Source: Diospyros lotus
Lineage: Eukaryota > Streptophyta > Magnoliopsida > Ericales > Ebenaceae
Assembly (NCBI RefSeq): GCF_014633365.1
Contig: NC_068339.1
Span: 27,599,316 to 27,663,315 of the forward strand
Direction: 5' to 3'
DNA: 64,000 nt
Part shown: in pieces, positions 25,086 to 36,479 of the stretch
Layout: each line of letters begins with the position of its first letter
Position numbering within the stretch: position 1 is the stretch's first letter
Notes under the pieces: generated by a model
Told to the model about the DNA's origin: nothing
The model's input: the letters and a program-made list of their open reading frames with translations, nothing else
The model's database searches: none
Translations under genes and position numbers: made by a program

Positions 25086-25173
25086 ATTGCTGTTGTGCCA
25101 CAAGAATCAAGAGCAAGGAAATTGAGGATTTTTAAGGAAAAAAAAAAATAAGGCTCGTGCCAAGCTTGGGGTC

Positions 25174-25450
25174 GGCCTTGCGGCATTGTGCTGCAAGGCC
25201 TTGTTGCCAACTTGTGCTGCAAGGCCTTGAGAACATGCCTTACAGCCACGCTTTGTGGGAGTTTGCTGCAAGGCATTGAGGCCAAGCCTTGAGGCCTTGC
25301 GGCAGTGTGTTGCAAGGCCTTGTGCCTGGACCTTGTGGCTAGGTCTTATGGTAATGTGATGCAAGCCCTTATGGTCCCTCTAGGTAGCCTTGAGGTCGTG
25401 CCTTGCGACAATGTGTCGCGAGGTTTGCAAGCCTTACCCCAGGCCTTGCG
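25174..25450 (+). repeat. CAAGGCCTTG palindrome words upstream of TATA
   Basis: Exact CAAGGCCTTG occurs at 25194, 25220 and 25313, with about ten half or variant words (GAGGCCTTG, GCCTTGCGG, CAAGCCTTG). All lie 150-400 bp before the TATA box of this LTR. Confidence 0.65.
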
Positions 25451-25839
25451 GAAGTGTGCCATAAGTGCCTTACGGTAAAAGCCCTCACGGCCAGCCCAAG
25501 GACCTCTTTGCGAGGGCAAGACTCCATTCAACAGGTGCCACGTGTTATGGCAAGACTCCATTCAACAGGCACCAAGCATCCTTGAGAATCGTGCCCTATA
25601 AATACCTAGCTACAGGATAATGAACAGGACTTTCGATTTTGGTAAAATTTTGACACATTGACTGCATTTTTATTGTTTTCAAGAATAGTTATCAGCATCC
25701 GGTACTGACTTAGGTATCGGAGGGTCATCGCGAGTGAGGATTCCTGCGAGCCTTCTAATCCATTTCTGAGGTAAAATCCTTGCGACGATACCTTATGGCG
25801 ATACCTTGTGATGAAGAAAATCCTCGTGGTGAGACCTTG

Positions 25840-26060
25840 TGGTGAATTCAAATCCTTGCGATGGACCTTGTGGCATAGGCAAATCCTTGTGGCGAGTCAG
25901 ATCCTTATGGCAAAGGAGCTTGTGGTGAAATCCTTGCAGCGGGACAAATCGTTATGGCAAAGGAGCTTATGGCAAAATCCTTACGGAGAGACAGATCCTT
26001 GTGGCAAAGGAGCTTGTGGAGAAATCCTTGCGGTTAGACAGATATCCTTGCGGTGAGCAT
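25840..26060 (+). repeat. Tandem repeat of about 50-55 bp in LTR U5
   Basis: About four imperfect units contain 'agatcctt(a/g)tggcaaaggag' and 'aaatccttgc(a/g)g'. They lie downstream of the TATA box. The open frame over this stretch is a by-product of the repeat. Confidence 0.75.
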
Positions 26061-26181
26061 CCTTGTGGTAAACTCCCTTGCAATAACTTCTTTCACGACA
26101 ACCTCACTTCACCAAACACCGAGCTCAAGCAAACCTCACCTCATAAATTTTATTTGTTGTACTTTTGGCAACAACAATTGC

Positions 26182-26720
26182 ATTATGAAAATGAATATAC
26201 CACTGTCTTGAGGATTGCTTTAAGCCATATATAGACTTTTGAAGTCTGCACACTTTGTGCTTTTGACCCTCTAATAAAACCTATAGGTTGCTCCATGTAG
26301 ATTTCTTCACTTAATTCTCCATGAGAAAAGCGGTCTTTACATCCATTTGATGTAACTCGAGATCCATGTTAGCAACTATTGCTAAAATTAGCCGAATTGA
26401 GGTGAACCTTACAACAAGTGAAAAAGTCTCTTCATAGTATATTCCTTCTTGTTGTGTGTAGTCTTTTGCTACTAAACGAGCCTTGTATCTTTTGATACTT
26501 CCATCTGCCTTACGTTTAATTTTGAGAACCCATTTATTCCCAATTACTTTGCATCCCTTAGGTAAATTGACTAGTTCCCAAACTTGATTCAATCTCATGG
26601 ACTCCATTTCTTCTTCCATTGCTTTAATCCATTTTTCTCTAGTAGGGCTAGTAAGAGCCTCATTTACATTCCTTGGATCTCCCTCATCTTGTGGAGTAAT
26701 AATAAAAGGTTTCCCCACTT
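26182..26720 (-). pseudogene. Copia RT N-terminal part
   Basis: Encodes the start of copia reverse transcriptase: W..AMEEEMES, NQVWELVNLPKG, KWVLKIKRKADGSIKRYKAR, DYTQQEGI and LDLEL.. as MDLELHQMDVKTAFL, which carries the first catalytic Asp. The frame breaks after AFLMEN, and scraps continue (QPIGFI, YIWLK..) to the nested LTR at 26176. The two RT halves are separated only by that insertion. Confidence 0.9.
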
Positions 26721-27219
26721 CAATCTCAAATCGACAACGAGGAACACTTTTTCGACTTGTTTATCGTGGTTGAGATTGATAAGTCAATTCATCAATTCTC
26801 ATGTTACTCCCACTCGGATCAACATTCTCTAATGGATACTAAATAGGTTGAATTTTAGATGAAATTAATTCATCGTCCTTTAACCCGCTCCCACTTGGAT
26901 GTTGTGTATTAAGTTCTTATAGCATTATGAAATCTTATTGATCATGAGTTTCAAATAGAGATAAGTCGTGTCATATCTCAACTTATTTCAGAAAATCATT
27001 CTCTAAGAATGTGACATCTCGTGATTCAAATTCTATCACCGTACCATCATCTTACTCACCTAATAGAACATATCCTTTTGATTACTCCGAGTATCTTAAA
27101 AAGATACATTTCTTCCCTCTTAGACCTAATTTTCCATATTTATGAGAAGAATCACGTGCAAAAACTACACAACCCCATGGGTTTAAAACACTTAGGTTGG
27201 GCTGTCTTTTGGTCCATAA

Positions 27220-27830
27220 CTCATATGGAGTAGTAGTTACGGATTTGCTAGACACTCGGTTAAGTACATACGTGGTCGTTAATAATGCATCACCCCAATA
27301 GGTGATTGAAAAATTTGCTTCATCATATATCTAACCATTTCTAATAGGGTTCTGTTTCTCCTTTCGATAACACCATTTTGTTGTGGTGTACCAGGAATAG
27401 TCAACTGACGTTCTATTCCCTTTTCATCACATAATTTTCTGAACTAATCAAATAAGTATTCCCGACCACAGTCAATTCTTAAAATTTTTATTCTCTTGTC
27501 TAATTGATTTTTCACTAAATTCATATAATTCTTGAAGCAACCTAAAGCTTCTGATTTATGAGATATCAAATAAACAAGACCATACCTAGTATAATCATCT
27601 ATAAATGTGATGAAATAAGAAGTCCCATGTCTAGCTTTAACATTCATTGGACCACATATGTTAGAATGGATTAATTGCAATGGAATTTCGGCTTTAATCC
27701 CTTTTCCAAATGGTTTTCTTGTAGTTTTTCCAACTAGACAGTACTCACTAGTAGACATTTCTACTTTATTAAGATCACCCAATAAGCCCACTTTAGCTAA
27801 TTGGTTCATTCATTGTTGGCCAATATGACC
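27220..27830 (-). pseudogene. Copia integrase
   Basis: The minus strand encodes a core with LIHSNICGPM, FIDDYTRYG, LRIDCGREY (second Asp) and, in a shifted frame, PQQNGVIERRNRTL (Glu). The first catalytic Asp of the usual HSDICGP motif is Asn here. A stop follows REYLFD. An inactive copy of the enzyme that inserts element DNA. Confidence 0.85.
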
Positions 27831-28079
27831 TAGTCTAGCTACCACAAGCATACATCATTCATATCATTACTTGAAGATGTAAATAAGGAAAAACTATTAG
27901 CACAATCATAAGTTTCCACACCTAATACAATAAAACCATCCAAGAAATAACCAAAACAATAATAACTTGTTCCCAAGGACAAGTCAACATCGTTTCTATG
28001 AAAATTAACAGAAAAACCATCTTTAACTAATATAAGAACATAAATAAGATTCCTCCAAATCTTTGGAGCATACAAGACG

Positions 28080-28410
28080 TCATGTAGAATCAAGGTTTGA
28101 CATCCATGCATGATTAACTTGCACGTGCCAATCCCTTTGACTCTTACTCTGGAGTTGTTTCCAACGTATATCCATCTTGCTCCATGTGGAATTCGTCAGA
28201 ACTCCATGAAGGCGCTCTTGTCCTTCGCTACATGGTCTGTTGCTACAGAATCTACAATCCACAAAGGATAAGATTCAATAAGAAAAACAAAACTTGAGAT
28301 ATTAACAACACTTACAAGTTCATAAAGGTCACATACCTTTTTGGGCTCAATGCAATCACGAGCAAACTGTCCCTTTTGTCCACAATTGAAACACTTCAAC
28401 TTTGCAATGT
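28080..28410 (-). pseudogene. Copia gag zinc knuckle and protease
   Basis: CFNCGQKGQFARDC is a complete CCHC zinc knuckle (28360-28400). About 45 codons later WIVDSVATDHV corresponds to the protease active site (normally DSGATDH), with Gly changed to Val. The frame breaks after AFMEF. Protease is therefore likely inactive. Confidence 0.85.
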
Positions 28411-29190
28411 TTTTCTTCTTGGAAGGACGTTTTCCTTTCCTGTGTTGATTAAATTTCTGTTTCTTGGCCCGAGGATTTCCCTTACCTCGCTTCTATTGGG
28501 ACTCACCATGCTGCTTGCATTTGTGGCCTTTACCACCTAATTAGTTTGAGCCTGTCATGTACACATCCATACTAGGCTTGTTTGCTAAGAGATGATCCTC
28601 TTCTAACTCCAGGTGACGAACAACATCATCTAGAGTCTTGATATTTTCATTATGGGTGAGGTGTATCTTCGTATGCTCCGAACTGTGAGGCAAAGAACGG
28701 ATAACAGCTTGCACTTGTTATTCATTGGTCAAGACGTGTCCTGCATCTCTAAGCTTACTTATCATGTTTGACATCTGCCTTGGATGTTTTTTCATGGAAT
28801 CATCTGGGTGCTTCTTGTATGTGTCAAACTTGATAGTGAGAGAGCGAAGTTTGGTCAAGGACATACCTCCAAACCTCCCTTCAAGAGTAGACCACATGTC
28901 TCTCGCATTATCAAATTTTTGGAACTCCCTCATAATATCATTATCCATGCTGCTAAGCAACGTAATGCATGTAGTGGAAATTTTCTTTTTCCAAGTTTCA
29001 TATGTTGTTCTATCCTATCTATTAGTATTATTTTCCTCAGGCTCAGTCATGACAGTGTTCAAAACCTCAAGAGCCTCTTGCTCTTCCAACACATATTGGA
29101 TTTTTATACTCCAGATTTCATAATTGTTACCATTTAACTTCTCGCCTTTGTTAAGTTAGGCAACAATGTTCTTTGAAGTAGAAGCCATAT
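28411..29190 (-). pseudogene. Copia gag
   Basis: Starting near 29189, the minus strand reads a typical copia gag: LNG.NYEIW, a helical region, MREFQKFDNARDMWSTLEGRFGG, KLRSLTIKFDTYK and VIRSLPHSSEH. It is followed by a basic linker to the zinc knuckle. Several nonsense codons occur (for example after NIVA and before RTTYETW). The gene made the capsid protein. Confidence 0.75.
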
Positions 29191-29230
29191 GGAACTCGAA
29201 GTTCTATTACTTTAAGACATTGTACATAAA

Positions 29231-29515
29231 TTAATTCCTAAGACTTGGATGACCAAATTCCCCAACTTTAGCCATTAATTCTTTATCATGTGGACACAAC
29301 GTGGAGAACAAAGATTGGTATTGTGCTTCGTCATTCCATAACCCCTTATAGCCAACAAATACAAGTTCCTGCATCATATTACACACAATAATGATGTGCT
29401 CACATATATTTTTCCCTATCACCATCCAATAATCATCTAATTGCCTTTTCATTTCCATAACTTGGGCTATTTGGGCAGCAGTTCGAATGATTTTCGGGGT
29501 TTGCACTCGTGTCAT
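29231..29515 (-). other. 94-codon ORF between copia PBS and gag
   Basis: An uninterrupted frame (MTRVQTPKII.., ends GHPSLRN) precedes gag by about 40 bp on the same strand. It has no motif I recognise and no predicted membrane segment. Its position in the leader of an otherwise broken element is unusual. It could be a chance ORF. Confidence 0.3.
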
Positions 29516-30642
29516 TTTCCTGAAAATGAATTAAAGAAATAAAAATGACAAATTAAGAATTTGACAAACAAATTATTTATACATTTTGTTCAAAACAAAA
29601 TGTATATTATGGATTCATCCACATGTGGTTAACTAATAACCTCAAAATATGCCTATAAGGGGTGCAGCTAGTTTGTTAGTTAACTAATAACAATAAATAA
29701 AATAAAACTTGAGTTAAAATTATGAAAAAAATAATTAATTCACATAATAAATATTTATTCAATGTTAAGAAAACATCTTAACAATTTTAGCCCGCCAAAC
29801 AACCCTTAATGCCAAACAAAAATGCCTTTGCAATTTTAAGCTAACCAAACACATCCTAAGGCAAAAAATGCCTTTTAATTCATTTTCCAGCTAAATGCGA
29901 TCTTAAATTAAAAAGAACTTTCTAGATCTTGAATTAAAATTGGCCAACCAAACGTGGCCTTAAATTAACCCACTTCCTTCCAAATCAAAAGGTTCTAGAG
30001 ACTTCATCTCCAGATTTGTTTCTGCATTTTTCTTCCTACAATCTGTTCTCTTCTTCTTCCTTATTTCCTTTTTGAAATTTCTAGAAGCAGATCCATAGCC
30101 GCTAAACATTTGAGCAACCCCATAGCCACGAGGTTAATTCGGTGCCGCCACAAGAGTACAGCCTCGGCATGCGCTGCTGCAAACGCCCATCGTAGCCGTT
30201 CGTAGCCGTTGCAAGCGACAATTGGGCCTGTGCGCTCATACGCAACCATTGCCGCCGGCTGTGCATGGGGCCATCTGTTGCAGCCACTACTGCCACTGGT
30301 TGGTTTTTGATGCAGCCATTAACAAATCGTAGGTATTTTGTTTTTAAAAAATAGAATTATTTCTTTGGGTTTGATTAGATCTGTTCATGATATATGTATA
30401 TACATGCATAATCATGTCTTGTGAAGCAATACAAAGAAACTTAAAGATTGAATTTGATTATCTCTTATGTGTATATAAATATGAACAGATATTCTAAGTG
30501 TACGATGGTATTGGTTCATACTTGTATCACATATACATATTAAAACCAGACTGTTATAGGGTTAACTCATGCTTGCTATGATTCATATGGCTATATTAAT
30601 TACATATTTATAGCAATGAAAGTAACCAGAATACAACCATAA
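29516..30642 (-). other. Copia 5' leader
   Basis: About 1.1 kb separates the PBS from the first ORF. It has AT-rich repeats of 'accaaac' words around 29790-29960 and a short GC-rich part at 30100-30300. Nothing coding is recognised. Confidence 0.45.
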
Positions 30643-30658
30643 CCTGGCTCTAATACCA
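30643..30658 (-). other. Copia primer-binding site
   Basis: Minus strand TGGTATTAGAGCCAGG, complementary to initiator methionine tRNA with one or two changes, begins two bases inside the 5' LTR end at 30661. Confidence 0.85.
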
Positions 30659-30660
30659 TT

Positions 30661-31064
30661 TGATGAAAAAAGAAATAGGGATCATAACAACAATAACATA
30701 CTTATTACTTGCACAACGAAAGTTTAATCATAATAGTTGTATCATTGGTCACAAGTGAAATCACAAAATGGAAATCACCATTGAGTTACAGCCTAAAAAC
30801 CTTTAGAGGAAATCTGAGAAGAAAAAAAGTCTTTTGCAACCAACTCTAACATTCATTTTTTTTACAATTCTGAGAGAAAACTATTTTATTTGCAGTTTAT
30901 GAGAAAAACTGCTATTATTCCATCTTCTCCACATATGGAGGAAGTGGGAAATTTTCTACAGTTATTGCCAAATCCACAAATGGATCTGGTTATTTGGATC
31001 CAAAAACCTTTATGAGCGACCCGACCCAGATCCTAAACCCAAATCTAGATCCAGTTCTCCAACA
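30661..31064 (-). repeat. Copia 5' LTR
   Basis: This is the partner of 22792-23174. On the minus strand it starts TGTTGGAGAAC and ends TTTTTTCATCA. ATTAG follows at 31065 as the target duplication. Confidence 0.88.
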
Positions 31065-31121
31065 ATTAGATTTAGATGATACCTAGTGAGTATAAAACAT
31101 TGATATATCTTTGTATATATT

Positions 31122-31956
31122 TGTTGTACCCTACCTTTCCGAGATAGCTCTCTTGAAGAGAGATCTCTCAGAGAGGATGCCGCAAAACCTGTTGGTAGCT
31201 GCCAATAGGCTCTTTCGAAGAGGTCCTGGGAGAGTCTCTTCGAGAGCATTCTCTCTCTGAGATGCTCCTCGAATAAGCCTCTCCAAGAGGCCAGTGAGAC
31301 CATTGCACATGTGTCCCAATCAGTCATCAAGACGCGAACTCTTATAAAAGCCAAGACATAACCTGATTGAGGGGATCTGAACATCTGGTAATCTATCTAG
31401 ATTCTCTAAAACTTTCCTTTTAGCAGCATTCTTCATTTCTTTCCATGGCTTTTTCCTTTTCCTACATATTGACTTGATCGTCAGAGGGTCTTTGTGGGAG
31501 ATCTTTCCTGTAAGCCTTACTTGTCTCGTGTTGCAGTTATTTCGGAAGCCGAGATCAGGTCATCAGTGTCCCTCTGAGAGAACCCCTATTCTTTCTAAGG
31601 CCCTTGTAGCACCTTCCCAAAAAAGGCCCATACTCTTTCTAGAAGTTGATTAATTCCTCTTCGAGAGGTGTTTTAAACCGTCTTCGAGAGCCGTCTATGG
31701 AAATTGGGCACCAAGCCAATCCAGTCTTCTCGAGAGACTCGGTCTCTCCGCGAGATATCACCTCTCTAAGAGATAAGCTCCATCCACGAAGTGCCCTATC
31801 TTTGAGAGATCCTCGTCTTTCTTATCTCTGAAAGCCCTCTCTTTGAGAGAGTTCCTTCAATGGCTCTACTTTCGAGCATCGACATCTTGCACTGCTTCAG
31901 ACGACGATTTTTCCCACTTTAAACAAGTTTCTGTTGTTGTATTTTTGGCAACAAAA
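31122..31956 (+). repeat. Tat 5' LTR
   Basis: It starts TGTTGTACCC and ends TTTTTGGCAACAAAA, immediately before the PBS. A TATA box is at 31343-31350 (TATAAAAG). It is 835 bp long. Confidence 0.8.
31137..31275 (+). repeat. CTCTTCGAGAG-like palindrome cluster upstream of TATA
   Basis: Imperfect inverted words follow each other: CTCTCTTGAAGAGAG, ATCTCTCAGAGAG, CTCTTTCGAAGAG, TCTCTTCGAGAGC. They occupy the U3 part of the Tat LTR 70-200 bp before the TATA box. A second cluster of CTTCGAGAG words lies at 31656-31860 downstream. Confidence 0.65.
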
Positions 31957-31974
31957 ATTTGGCGTAGTCTGTGA
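31957..31974 (+). other. Tat primer-binding site
   Basis: TTTGGCGTAGTCTGTG resembles the TTTGGCGCCGTCTGTGG site found after the 5' LTR of Tat elements, with two changes in the GCC. It directly follows the LTR end. Confidence 0.65.
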
Positions 31975-32939
31975 AAAACTGATAAGAGGCCAAAATGATC
32001 AGAAACACCAGATCGACCTACTTGGGTAGCCTACCCCACCAAATACGGAGAAGTACTCATTCCAGAACAACAACTACTGGAGAGCCCAACCTAGTGCCCC
32101 TACTACAACCAATACTAATGGGACATCATCAGGAGCAAGAAATTCACTCAGGACATATACCCCATACAGAGGATAGTTAGGTAGTCAAACTGGGGGGCAA
32201 TCAAATTGTTAGTTTAGAAGAGGACCCCATAGTTAAGATTGGGGTCCGAGGACGGTCGAAGCAAGGAGAGATACATGTTACTAATCTAGGGGTAAGAGCT
32301 ACGAGACAAGGGAGACGAGCATCACCCCCAGCTCGCACGATTCCTGAGCTGAACTCTTTGGGACAATCATCGATTCCCCACGAGAATCTAGCCACGACCC
32401 CAAGAGGAATCTTAGGACCATCCAAAATAGAACCTCTCGTAATACCGCTTGTTGACTATGAAAGACTTCAGAAGAAGTATGAGGAGTTGAGGCATAAGAA
32501 TGAGGAGCTTCAGAAGAGTAATAAGGAGAATGCGAGGAGAATGTAGGGGATCACTGCCCTCATGCAAGAGCTGATACCTGATATACACATCCTCTACGCG
32601 GGACATGTAGATGTTAGAGAAAGAAGACTTGGAACACGAGGCTAGCCCCCGAGAGTAGTGCAAGCAGGGATAAGAATTGGGACACAAAGGCAAGATGATC
32701 GTGCCCCAAGACTAGCAGATCCACCTAAAAGAAGTGGTAGATGGGTGGGGAAAGCCCTGATGTATGAGGAAATGGTGGAAAGCACCCATTCCAGAGTTCT
32801 CTATCTCCTTCCCCCTCAGAGGGAAGATGTAGAACAGGGAATGCTAAACGCAATAGGTGTTAAGAGGATTATAGAGGAAGTGTTGGAATAGAAATGCGTA
32901 ATGATATCGCCTAGAGAAGCCCCTACTAAGGGATTCCCC

Positions 32940-33545
32940 ATGTCAGAAGAACTCCAGAGATAACCAGTCCAACGAGGGTTCGAGTTACCCCAACTTCCTG
33001 TTTACTTTGGCAAAGAAAACCCTGAAAGGCATTTTCATCATTTTGTAGCCATGGCTATACTATACGGTTGGAATGAGGTGCCCAAATGCCTAGCCTTCCC
33101 CCCTCTCTCTAGCCAGACAGGCTCAACAATGGTTGACAAAATTGATGGCAGGTCACATACAATCATTTGGCCAATTGAGGAAGGAATTTTTGGAGGTGTT
33201 CTTGGCTTACGTGTCGAAGAAAAAGAGCGCGATGTACTTGATGAGCCTACAACAGAAGCTTAGCAAGCAGTTGAAACAATGCATAGAATGGTTTAGGGCA
33301 GCCACTCAAGAAGTGAGGGATCTCCCAGTTGGGCTAGTAGCCTCGGCTTTACTCAATGGGACTACTTACACCGCTCAGAAAATCCTTGGCCTTTTTTGAG
33401 CCTAGCTCCATCATTGATTTATTTGCCCGAGCAGAGCAATTCATTGTCCAGATAAAAATTTTGGATGCCTGGGAGGTGAAAGGAAGAGAAAGAGAAAGAG
33501 ATTCAGAGTCCAACCAGGCTGTAAAAACACAAGGGAAGAGCCCGT
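32940..33545 (+). pseudogene. Tat gag
   Basis: The capsid region reads LPVYFGKENPERHFHHF, then after a frameshift in a C-run near 33100 continues as KLMAGHIQSFGQLRKEFLEVF and GLVASALLNG. This is the usual Tat gag pattern (W...L...SI.SF..L...F...F). Upstream 31995-32900 is the variable, low-similarity gag N-terminus with charged coiled-coil-like KK.EEL.HKNEEL.K at 32470-32540. It encoded the capsid protein and is now frame-broken. Confidence 0.65.
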
Positions 33546-34089
33546 AAAGATGCAATTCCAAAGCTTCACTCTCTTAATGAGCCTAGGGCGGTGATCCTCT
33601 TATCTATTGCGAACACAGGGCTCATCAACTTCCCTCTTCATTCCAAAAAGTCCCTTGGAAAAATATGGAAGCCTTTTGCAAGTTCCATGAGTCCCTAGGC
33701 CACATTATAGAGTAGTGTTAGGAGTTATGTAACTAGATCAAGCAGTTGATCAGAGATGAGAAGCTCGGTCGATTCATACTGGACAAGCCAAAACACCAAT
33801 AGGGTAGGGCAGATGGGCTTAGGAGAGGTAACTAGAGGAGACCCCCTTGTCCTAGGAATGATACCCCAAACAGGAAGGATAACTGGCAACCCTGTTAGGC
33901 AGAAGGAGAAGAAAATTCCCAAAGAGATGAACCAGGTCAAAGTACTGGAATAGGAGATAGCGAACCTACCATAGATAGGATCAATGTGATCTTAGAAAGG
34001 GAAAATCTAGCTGGAGACTCCAATGCGGCCCAGAAGGCTTATGCGCGCCAGGCGCTACATGTAGACTCAGTGGCAAAGGTGCAGGAGGA

Positions 34090-34345
34090 CAAAGACCCCA
34101 TTGTTTTTATGCCAGAGGACCAAGGGGGTGTGCTTTTGCCCCATGATGATCCATTGATAATATCGATCGTCATTACTGAACACCTTATCGAGCACATCTT
34201 GGTAGATAATAGGAGCTCTATGAATTTACTGTATTGGAACTGCTTTGAAAAAATGCACATTGCGCACGATCGACTCAAGACAGTTACGTCGCTGCTATAT
34301 AATTTTACGGGGGAAACAATTTCCGTTGTAGGGTCAGTCTAGCTT
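34090..34345 (+). pseudogene. Tat aspartic protease
   Basis: The frame reads HDDPLIISIVI.. and HILVDNRSSMNLLYW. In active Tat proteases the active site is VD.GSS.N(I/L)L. Here Gly is replaced by Arg (DNRSS), so activity is doubtful. The frame ends at a stop after SVVGSV. Confidence 0.7.
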
Positions 34346-34879
34346 TCTATCACTTTAAGCAACCACCCCCAAGTGGTTACCAGGCAGGTAAGCTTTATGG
34401 TGGTTAAGACCTTCTCCCCCGCTTACAATGTGTTCTTGGGGCGATCCATACTCAATACCATGAGAGTAGTCATCTCACTGGGATACCTCCTGATGAAGTT
34501 CCCTACACCTCAGGGTATGAGCCAAGTAAAGGGAAATCAAAAGTAGGTCAGGGTATGTTACGTAAGTTCCACTAAGAGCGCAAAAGGGAAGGAAAAGTCA
34601 ACAATAGGGGAGACTTTAATGATCAGTGAGCAGACCCTTGAGGCCAACAAACCTCAATCAGCAAAAACACACGAAGCAATCCCTCTATGCCCCGACGATA
34701 GCGATAGACAAGTCCCTACGATCGTGTGCTGACGTACTTGCTTGGACACTAGCCGATATGCCTGGGATTAACCCAAAAGTCATATCCCACTAACTAAACA
34801 TCCAAGAGACATATCGCCCCAGAGAGATTGAAATGCCCAAAAGAATAAGTAGATAAAATTCTTGAAGCGGGATTCATTA

Positions 34880-35860
34880 GGGAGGTTTAATTCCCCGACT
34901 AGCTAGCGAACGCCGTAATGGTGAAAAAGGCTAATGAAAAATGTTGAGTATGTATCGATTTCACTGACCTCAACAAGGCCTGCCCAACTTACTTCCCAGA
35001 ATAGACAAGCTGGTTGATGTCACCTTCGGATACGTTGTGCTGAGTTTCTTGGATGCATTCTCATGCTACCATCAGATCAGTATGTATCCACTCGATGTTG
35101 AAAAAATGGCCTTTATCACAGAAAATGGGATGTACTGCTACTAGGTGATGCCTTTTGGTTTAAAGAACGTGGTTGCCACACATCAGAGAATGGTTAATAA
35201 GGTATTCAAAGATTTGCTAGGAGAGGTAATGGAGGCTTATGTGGACAACATGATAGTAAAGAGTAAGCAAGGTGAGTCACACGCCAAGCAACTAGAGAAA
35301 GTTTTTGCTATGTTTAGGAAGAATAATATGCATTTGAATCCTAATAAGTGTGCTTTTGGAGTGAAGTCTGGGAAATTCTTGGGATATATGATTACTCACA
35401 AGGGGATAGAGGCTAACCCTGAAAAGGTGCAAGCGGTAATTGACATGCAGTCCCTTTTATCGGTGAAAGAGGTCCAACAGTTGTCAGGTCGTTTGACGGC
35501 TCTGAGTAGGATCCTCTTGAAATTTACTGAGCGTAGCCTTCCTTTCTTCAAGGCCTTAAAGGGAGGTAGGAGTTTTCAGTGGACAACCGAGTGCGAAAAA
35601 GCTTTTCAGGAATTGAAGGAATACTTAAAGGAGATTCCCTTATTAACTCAGCTGGAGGTCAGAGAAAGGCTATGCCTATATTTAGGAGTCAGCCATCACA
35701 CTATAAGCGTAGTCCTTATCAGGCAAGTAAAGCAGACAAACAAGCCAGTTTATTATGTGAGCAAGGTATTGCAAGAAGCAAAGTCACAATACCCTACGTT
35801 GAAAAGGTAGCTTTGGCATTGGTGACAATAGTAAGGAAATCGAGACCCTATTTTTAAGCC
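34880..35860 (+). pseudogene. Tat reverse transcriptase and RNase H
   Basis: 34920-35140 holds N-terminal RT with several stops (VKKANEKC, VCIDFTDLNKACP). The open frame 35145-35810 continues MPFGLKN, then YVDNMIVKS, where the catalytic YVDD has become YVDN, then HLNPNKCAFGV, GKFLGYM and GIEANPEK. Next come the connection region (VQQLSGRLTAL) and a degraded RNase H ending YPTLKR plus ALVTIVRKSRPYF in another frame. The loss of the second catalytic Asp alone would abolish polymerase activity. Confidence 0.88.
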
Positions 35861-36049
35861 CACGCCATAATAGTATTAATAGATCAACCATTAAGGAAGA
35901 TCCTGTAGAAGCCTGAATGTTCAGGGAGGCTAACCAAATGGTCCATTAAACTCAGTGAGTATGATATTAGTTTCAATCCTAGGAAGGCAATAAAGGGGCA
36001 GGCACTGGAAAACTTTATATTGGAATGCACTCACTTGCCGACAGTAGAA

Positions 36050-36474
36050 GATACTACATGTAAGGAGTGGATGCTATTTGTGGACGAGGTGTCCAATGCC
36101 AAAGGAAGTGGGGCAAGAGTGGTGTTAATCTCCCCCGAGGAGGTTTTAGAGTATTCACTATGATTCACTTTTCCCAGTTTCAACAACACTGCTGAATATG
36201 AAGCATTGCTGGTAGGGATGAAGTTGGCTAAAAAATTGGAGGTAACCGATTTAACGGCTCACAGTTGGTTGTGCAACAGTTTCAAGGGACCTATGAAGTA
36301 AAGGAGCCAGTATTGTCCCGCTATCTACATAAAGTGAAGGAGTTAGCACACAAATTCAGGCTTTTTGAACTAATCCAAATCAACAGGTCCCTCAACCAAC
36401 ATACGGATGCGTTCTCTAAGTTAGCCTCTGCTCGTGTCACTCCAGGACAATTGATTCATATGGAAGTCTTATAG
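36050..36474 (+). pseudogene. Archaeal-type RNase H domain of Tat
   Basis: The frame reads LFVDEVSNAKGSGARVVLISPEE, one stop, then NNTAEYEALLVGMKLAKKLE, and after a frame change LVVQQFQGTYEVKEP and LNQHTDAFSKLAS. This matches the second RNase H carried by Tat elements (VDGSSN..GAG...SPEG, N.AEYEAL..GL, D.L..LAS). It follows RT and precedes integrase, as expected. A nonsense codon and a frameshift inactivate it. Confidence 0.82.
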
Positions 36475-36479
36475 CAACC

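Larger units (their letters stand above)
25091..26176 (+). mobile_element. Tat-like solo LTR inserted in copia RT
   Basis: The element starts TGTTGTGCCA and ends TTTTGGCAACAACA, flanked by identical 5-bp duplications ATTGC (25086-25090 and 26177-26181). Both ends match those of the Tat 5' LTR at 31122-31956 (TGTTGTACCC start, TTTTTGGCAACAAAA end). A TATA box lies at 25597-25604 (TATAAATA). It has no internal coding region, so it is a solo LTR, 1086 bp. Removing it joins the RT frame ..SRQWY.. to ..EDHCVYTK.., confirming the insertion site. Confidence 0.88.
22792..31064 (-). mobile_element. Complete Ty1/copia retrotransposon
   Basis: Both ends are found. The element is bounded by TGATGG.. at 22792 and ..CCAACA at 31064 on the plus strand and is flanked by identical 5-bp duplications ATTAG (22787-22791 and 31065-31069). 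Its LTRs are about 0.38-0.40 kb. On the minus strand the order is LTR, PBS, leader, gag, zinc knuckle, protease, integrase, RT, RNase H, 3' region, LTR. Integrase before RT is diagnostic of Ty1/copia. Length is 8273 bp including a 1.1-kb nested LTR. Several nonsense codons and catalytic changes show that it is no longer autonomous. Confidence 0.9.

Noticed and set aside
25808..26234. Repeat-rich 82-codon plus-strand ORF (WQRSLWQ and ILVA-like repeats)
   Set aside because: Produced by a 50-55-bp tandem repeat in the U5 part of a solo LTR, with no start context.
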